Assembly (NCBI GenBank): GCA_944739405.2
Contig: OX123197.2
Location: 565,501-629,500 of the forward strand
Source: Euclidia mi
Lineage: Eukaryota > Arthropoda > Insecta > Lepidoptera > Erebidae
Direction of reading: 5' to 3'
DNA: 64,000 bases
This document shows positions 60,134 through 64,000 of this stretch, in pieces. The notes under the pieces were generated by a model, which saw only the letters and a list, made by a program, of their open reading frames with translations, did no database searches and was not told the origin of the DNA. Position numbers and translations under genes: made by a program. Numbering within the stretch: the stretch's first letter is position 1; each line of letters starts with the position of its first letter.

Positions 60134-61485
60134 TGCTCTCGCTGCCTGGCAGGCACATCAGGCGACCCCTTTGGTGGAGACAGGGTGTCACCAGGCTGCC
60201 TACGCTTTGGGCAGCTCAAACGGATATGGCCTCTTTCTCCGCAGTTGTAGCACCGAGGTGATGACAAGACTTCCCTGATGCGGTGACCTCGGTCGTCGCG
60301 TCGCACTGCTTCCACCTCCAGAGCGTGGGCTAAGGCGTCCTTGAGGTCCTTGAAGTGCCCAAGCCTCACTGCTGCTCTTACCTCCAGGTCCCGGATCCCA
60401 TCCGTAAACGCCTGTACGAGGTTCCCGTCAATAAGCGCAGGAGACGACTGGTATGCCTTCCTGACCAGCTTTTCCACCTCTAGAGCCCACTGCTGCAGAG
60501 TTTCTCCGTTGCGTTGTGTCCTGTCCTTCAGCTGAGCACGATAAACGTGTTCAAGGTGCGCGTCACCGTATCTCGCCTCCAGCGCCTCCAGGAGCTTTTC
60601 GTAGGTGACGTCTTGCCCGAGTGCCTCCAACACTGTCAAGGCCCGGTCGCGAAGGCCCAATGTTAGGGCGGTTAAGGCTTGTTCTTTGGTCCACCCATTC
60701 GATCGCATCACAGCCTCGAACTGGATCTTGTATGCAGACCATGATGACGAGCCATCAAATGGTGGAACCTTAAATCCACGAGGTGAGGGCGCTACAGCCG
60801 CTGATGTCACTTCGAGCCCACGCAACTTCTTCTCCACTTCAGCAACACAGGTCTCGTGGTGGTCGTGTACACGCTTCTCTATGTCGCTGATACGGGCCTC
60901 ATGCTGCTGAAGTTCCTCCTTGACCGCCTTCAAGTCCTTCCCTACAGCGGCGCTGAGGTCCTTCATAAGCACCACCTGCTCTTCTAGGCGGCGCGCGTGC
61001 TCCTCCTTGTCACGCTGGAGCTGTTGTTCTAGGCGGCGCGCGTGCTCCTCTTGACGGCGAGCCTGCTCCTCCTTGTCGCGCTGAAGCTGTTCCTCCAGGC
61101 GGCGCGCATGCTCCTCCTGACGGCGCGCGTGCTCCTCCTGACGGCGCGCGTGCTCCTCTTGACGGCGAGCCTGCTCCTCCTTGTCGCGCTGAAGCTGTTC
61201 CTCCAGGCGGCGCGCGTGCTCCTCTTGACGGCGGGCCTGCTCCTCCTTGTCGCGCTGTCGCTGTTCTTCCATGCGGCGCGCCTGCTCCTGCATGAACGCC
61301 ATCAGAGCCGCGATGTCGGGCACCGCCATGGAGTGTGCGCTTGCAGGCTCCACTGCAACCGCGGAGTCGCCTGATCCACCAGACGATGGAGAAGGAACGT
61401 CTCCGAAGCGTCTCTGGTCCAGGTCTTGCTGGCGCTGGTTCCTGGTGCGTACTCCTTCAGTTTCTTCTTTCGGCATAACCGGCAT
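60121..61485 (-). CDS. Gypsy gag, 454 aa, with a heptad-repeat coiled coil
   Basis: ATG at 61485 (a second ATG at 61476). The leader from LTR to ATG is only 28 nt. The N-terminal Ser/Gly-rich part (1-60) is followed by a Glu/Arg/Gln coiled coil (about 70-170) made of near-identical EEHARR and EEQLQRDK heptads, encoded by tandem DNA repeats at about 60985-61280. A capsid-like retrotransposon gag domain follows (about 245-400: PPFDGSSSWSAYKIQFEAVM, ALEARYGDAHLEHVY, then QWALEVEKLV), and a single CCHC zinc knuckle CYNCGERGHIRLSC near 420-433. It ends 13 residues past the pol overlap with TAG. Confidence 0.92.
   Translation of the reverse strand: MPVMPKEETEGVRTRNQRQQDLDQRRFGDVPSPSSGGSGDSAVAVEPASAHSMAVPDIAALMAFMQEQARRMEEQRQRDKEEQARRQEEHARRLEEQLQRDKEEQARRQEEHARRQEEHARRQEEHARRLEEQLQRDKEEQARRQEEHARRLEQQLQRDKEEHARRLEEQVVLMKDLSAAVGKDLKAVKEELQQHEARISDIEKRVHDHHETCVAEVEKKLRGLEVTSAAVAPSPRGFKVPPFDGSSSWSAYKIQFEAVMRSNGWTKEQALTALTLGLRDRALTVLEALGQDVTYEKLLEALEARYGDAHLEHVYRAQLKDRTQRNGETLQQWALEVEKLVRKAYQSSPALIDGNLVQAFTDGIRDLEVRAAVRLGHFKDLKDALAHALEVEAVRRDDRGHRIREVLSSPRCYNCGERGHIRLSCPKRRQPGDTLSPPKGSPDVPARQREQGNE
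60985..61280 (-). repeat. Tandem repeat coding for the gag coiled coil
   Basis: Units of 21 bp (for example GGCGGCGCGCGTGCTCCTC on the plus strand, ending CTTGACG or CTGACGG) nest within a longer unit of about 66-130 bp containing TTGTCGCGCTGAAGCTGTTC. About a dozen short units are visible. It is all in frame (multiples of 3 and 7 residues), so copy number can change without breaking gag. Confidence 0.85.
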
Positions 61486-61497
61486 AATTTATCCCTT

Positions 61498-61510
61498 TCT
61501 TCTGACACCA
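61498..61510 (-). other. Gypsy primer-binding site
   Basis: Minus strand TGGTGTCAGAAGA, 3 nt inside the 5' LTR end. TGG pairs with tRNA CCA; which tRNA was not determined. The gag ATG is 12 nt further. Confidence 0.8.
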
Positions 61511-61513
61511 ATT

Positions 61514-61980
61514 TGTTACGAGCTGGGGTTCGTGATAAATTATAACTCACTATGCCAGAAACACTGCACTTTATTCACTAACACAAACACTAAGTATAAC
61601 GCTAGATACACACACTTAATTTTCACTTCACTAGTAAAACACACTATTCACACCACTAGAACAACACTAATAAAACACCACTAAACACTTCCGAATTACT
61701 TCCTTCGCTTGATGTTGATCGCTTTCCGTATTCAATTGAACTGTGTTGCCTCGCGCGCTCTCGCTCTATTTATACTGGCCGGATAACATCACTAGGCTTT
61801 TCGAGACGACTCACGATATTTCTGGAAACGTGTAAGGTGTTTCTAGAATTGCGTAAATGTTCTATTTACACCTACGCCATCTATTAGAGGATAGCTGAAT
61901 TACCTTCAAACCACCGATACATTCAATCTCATGTAGTTCTCCCATTCACTGATAGATGGCGTTATTTTCAATTCGTAACA
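61514..61980 (-). repeat. Gypsy element 5' LTR with TATA box
   Basis: On the minus strand TATAAATA lies at 61774-61767, followed by a GAGCGAGAGCGCGCGAGG stretch and a start-site region near 61740. AATAAA (minus) lies at 61575-61570. The gag transcript would start about 230 nt before the LTR end. The LTR is identical by eye to the 3' copy. Confidence 0.92.
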
Positions 61981-61984
61981 GGAC

Positions 61985-64000
61985 AAACTATATTAAAATT
62001 TCATAACTTACGTCAGTTCTCTAGTAGTTTTCTCTTTATTTATTTATTTTCCACTGTATAACTTTGCAAATTGAATTTGATAAAGAATGCATTTTATTGC
62101 ATAGTAACTTGGTAACAGAAGTTATTTCTGATTTTCTGAATAGCTTTGCAATTAATTTCATTTGCAATTAGCACAAGGTTTCTTATTAAAATTAATTATC
62201 GAATGCCACGATAAATTTTAAGACTTCATTATTTTATGTTTTACGTGATAACTATCTTGATTGTGTGTACATCAATATAGGTACATCTGTATATATAAAG
62301 TTCTAGTGTTACTGACTGACTGACAGACAAACTAGTGGGCGCAAGAACCTTTTTTGCATGTTTGTTCCTTAGGTAGTGTCTGGGAGCACTAAGATAGATG
62401 TTAGGAATGCCCACCCAACGATGGTAAAATAGTTCCACGTGGCCAGAGCCGGGGCCAAGTCCAGTTAATTATATTGACAATACAGTAAATCTGGATTGGG
62501 CGGTGTTACTATATATGGAAATTCTCAGTAGTCGCAGCCTGGTGTTAGTCCGACAACTTCGACAAGTCGACAGGCTACAACGCCACAGAATCTAAATTAG
62601 CATGCATGTGTAGCAATGCACCTGCTCTTTCTTACATGGCAATTAATAGTCTAAGACCCGTAAAAAAGACCTTCACCGATCTGCTTAATGGATCAAAAGT
62701 ATTTCAGAGTCCGACGTTCGCCTTCTAGATTAATTCTAGAAGGCGTCTGCCATCTGACCTCAGCAATTCAAGCGATAGCGATATTCCATGACTTTTACCA
62801 GTGTCAGTATATTCAAGGATACTGAAACACCATAATGACTGTCACAGGTCTTCGCGGCAGCCGGAACGACGGCTTAACGTGGTTTAACTTTTAATGTACA
62901 TAACTACGAAAAGTCAGTGGTGCGCGCCCAATAATCCATTGCGGACTGTTGGTAGCCCTACTTGACTGGCTTGTCAGTCTAAAGACTCTGTTAGAATTAA
63001 ATGGACTTGCACTCTACAATATCATTTACTCAGCTGGGATAGCTCTAGCTTACAATTTAAAACTTTGTTACGGCCCAAGTAAAAGTTAGCGACAGATAAT
63101 TTGTCCACCATACATTGCAGGGAACAACTTGTTAGATTCTAACTAGTTTGTCATATGATATGACATGTTGTTGTTGATAGCTAAGTTAGCTCTGAATAAC
63201 AGCATTTAATCGAGCAATACGATTTTTGATACGTTTCCTGTCTATCTGTTTCCAAAGTTCGTCCATAGTTAGGTATGTTACTAGGGCATATTTTAAATAT
63301 CATTTAAATCAGTCATATACGCGCATTTAAATTATAAAAAAAACTCAAAGCATGCACTTTTAGTAAAAGTCGTATACTGTAACGCGGTTGATCTCTCCGC
63401 GCGAATAAAGGCTTATTAAAACGACTTAACTAGCGCCTGACAGATTCCTAAGCGCTTAGATGCGCGCTGTTCTAAACTACAACCCTTATAAAACAAACTA
63501 ATAACAACAAAAGGTACAAAGACTAAAACACAGTAAAAACAAAAATATATTTTGTATGTCCCGTGGAATCACAAGTGTACGTCCATGTTGCGTGTTATTG
63601 CGGCGTGGCTCACTTCGTGGCGAGGACGCACGCACGACATCAGCCACCTGACCACACGCCATACTACTCGTATCGACCACAACTTATGTTTACATGACAT
63701 AGTCACCATTGGTAGGTACTAGCCTTCCTTGTAGTTTAATGCCAGGTCAAAATATCAGTAACTGTCTTTGTTTCTCAACGATGTTACAAGTAAAAAGAAG
63801 TAGACACGTTATAGGCGTACCAAAAGCAGGACGCTAAACATAAGCCAGTTGGCAAGTCTGACATATGTGTGGGTGACGTCGCGAGCCAGCGTCAAAGTGA
63901 AACTGACACATCTTGTCAACCGAAATTAAAATAAAATATGGAGTTATCGATGTGTGCGTTAGTGTACCGTTTCTACGGATTGATTACTACGTAGGTAAAG
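61985..64000. other. No gene; scattered repeat scraps
   Basis: A minus-strand relic of repeat H at 62285-62365 (TAGTGTTACTGACTGACTGA, CATGTTTGTTCCTTAGG) and a family-C SINE scrap (minus) at about 62885-62960 (ACTACGAAAAGTCAGTGGTG). TCTAGATTAATTCTAGA is a short palindrome near 62726. Otherwise AT-rich, with chance-length ORFs only. Confidence 0.45.

Larger units (their letters stand above)
56068..61980 (-). mobile_element. Intact Ty3/Gypsy LTR retrotransposon, no env
   Basis: 5913 bp, read leftwards. LTRs of 467 bp (5' LTR 61514-61980, 3' LTR 56068-56534) look identical and have 8-bp terminal inverted repeats TGTTACGA...TCGTAACA. Flanking 4-bp duplication: GGAC at 56064-56067 and 61981-61984. 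It holds a primer-binding site, gag, pol in the -1 frame, and a polypurine tract directly at the pol stop. Order PR-RT-RH-IN marks Metaviridae. All frames are open, so the insertion is recent. Very compact: 28 nt from LTR to gag ATG and 11 nt from pol stop to LTR. GC content is well above the flanks. Confidence 0.95.

Noticed and set aside
60985..61280. CRISPR-like or satellite array
   Set aside because: The regular units have no unique spacers and lie in frame inside gag; they encode heptad repeats.
59052..61374. Plus-strand ORFs across gag and pol of the Gypsy element (for example the Leu-rich one at 61042-61374)
   Set aside because: They are antisense shadows of gag/pol; the Leu-rich one is the complement of the coiled-coil repeat.

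Overview
The window looks like repeat-rich, AT-rich nuclear DNA from an insect, most likely a moth or butterfly. The reasons are the dense interspersed families (tRNA-headed SINEs ending in a CCCCTTCGGGG hairpin, RTE-type LINE tails ending in (TGA)n, and repeats carrying TTAGGGTTCCGTACC or GTCAGTCAGTCAG), a roo-like BEL/Pao element with a baculovirus-F-like envelope, and a LINE whose ORF1 has a PHD finger and an FP25K-like domain. That attribution rests on family recognition, not on a search. No complete host gene is visible; four short exon-like segments are listed with low confidence.

Layout. 1-7 kb: tRNA SINE, an RTE C-terminal fragment, then a full-length two-ORF LINE (about 1668-6841, minus strand) inserted inside an older repeat (family B), whose two halves flank it. 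7-30 kb: a mosaic of SINEs, MITE-like elements, perfect palindromes and unclassified repeats, with candidate first exons at 15.7 and 17.9 kb. 30.1-32.5 kb: a second, 5'-truncated LINE nested inside a tRNA SINE. 33-40 kb: a shrunken hAT element keeping its TIRs, 8-bp target duplication and the transposase C-terminus, a full-length SINE, and a fold-back MITE. 40120-48772: an apparently intact BEL/Pao element with 245-bp LTRs that I see as identical, a 5-bp target duplication and one uninterrupted gag-pol-env reading frame. 48.8-56 kb: SINEs, RTE tails, LINE fragments and recurrent families. 56068-61980: an apparently intact Ty3/Gypsy element on the minus strand, with identical-looking 467-bp LTRs, a 4-bp target duplication, and gag and pol joined by a textbook -1 frameshift signal. 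61985-64000: no gene.

How the parts relate. The two LTR elements look young and complete. The LINEs supply 3' ends that are recognisably borrowed by the SINEs: one SINE tail overlaps the stop codon of one RTE-like ORF, and another shares the CAGCAGTGGAC...(TGA)n end of a second RTE-like ORF. One SINE head/body occurs with both tails, so the non-autonomous elements appear modular. The most testable new item is the gag-pol frameshift module (slippery GGGAAAC plus a predicted H-type pseudoknot) at 60075-60133.
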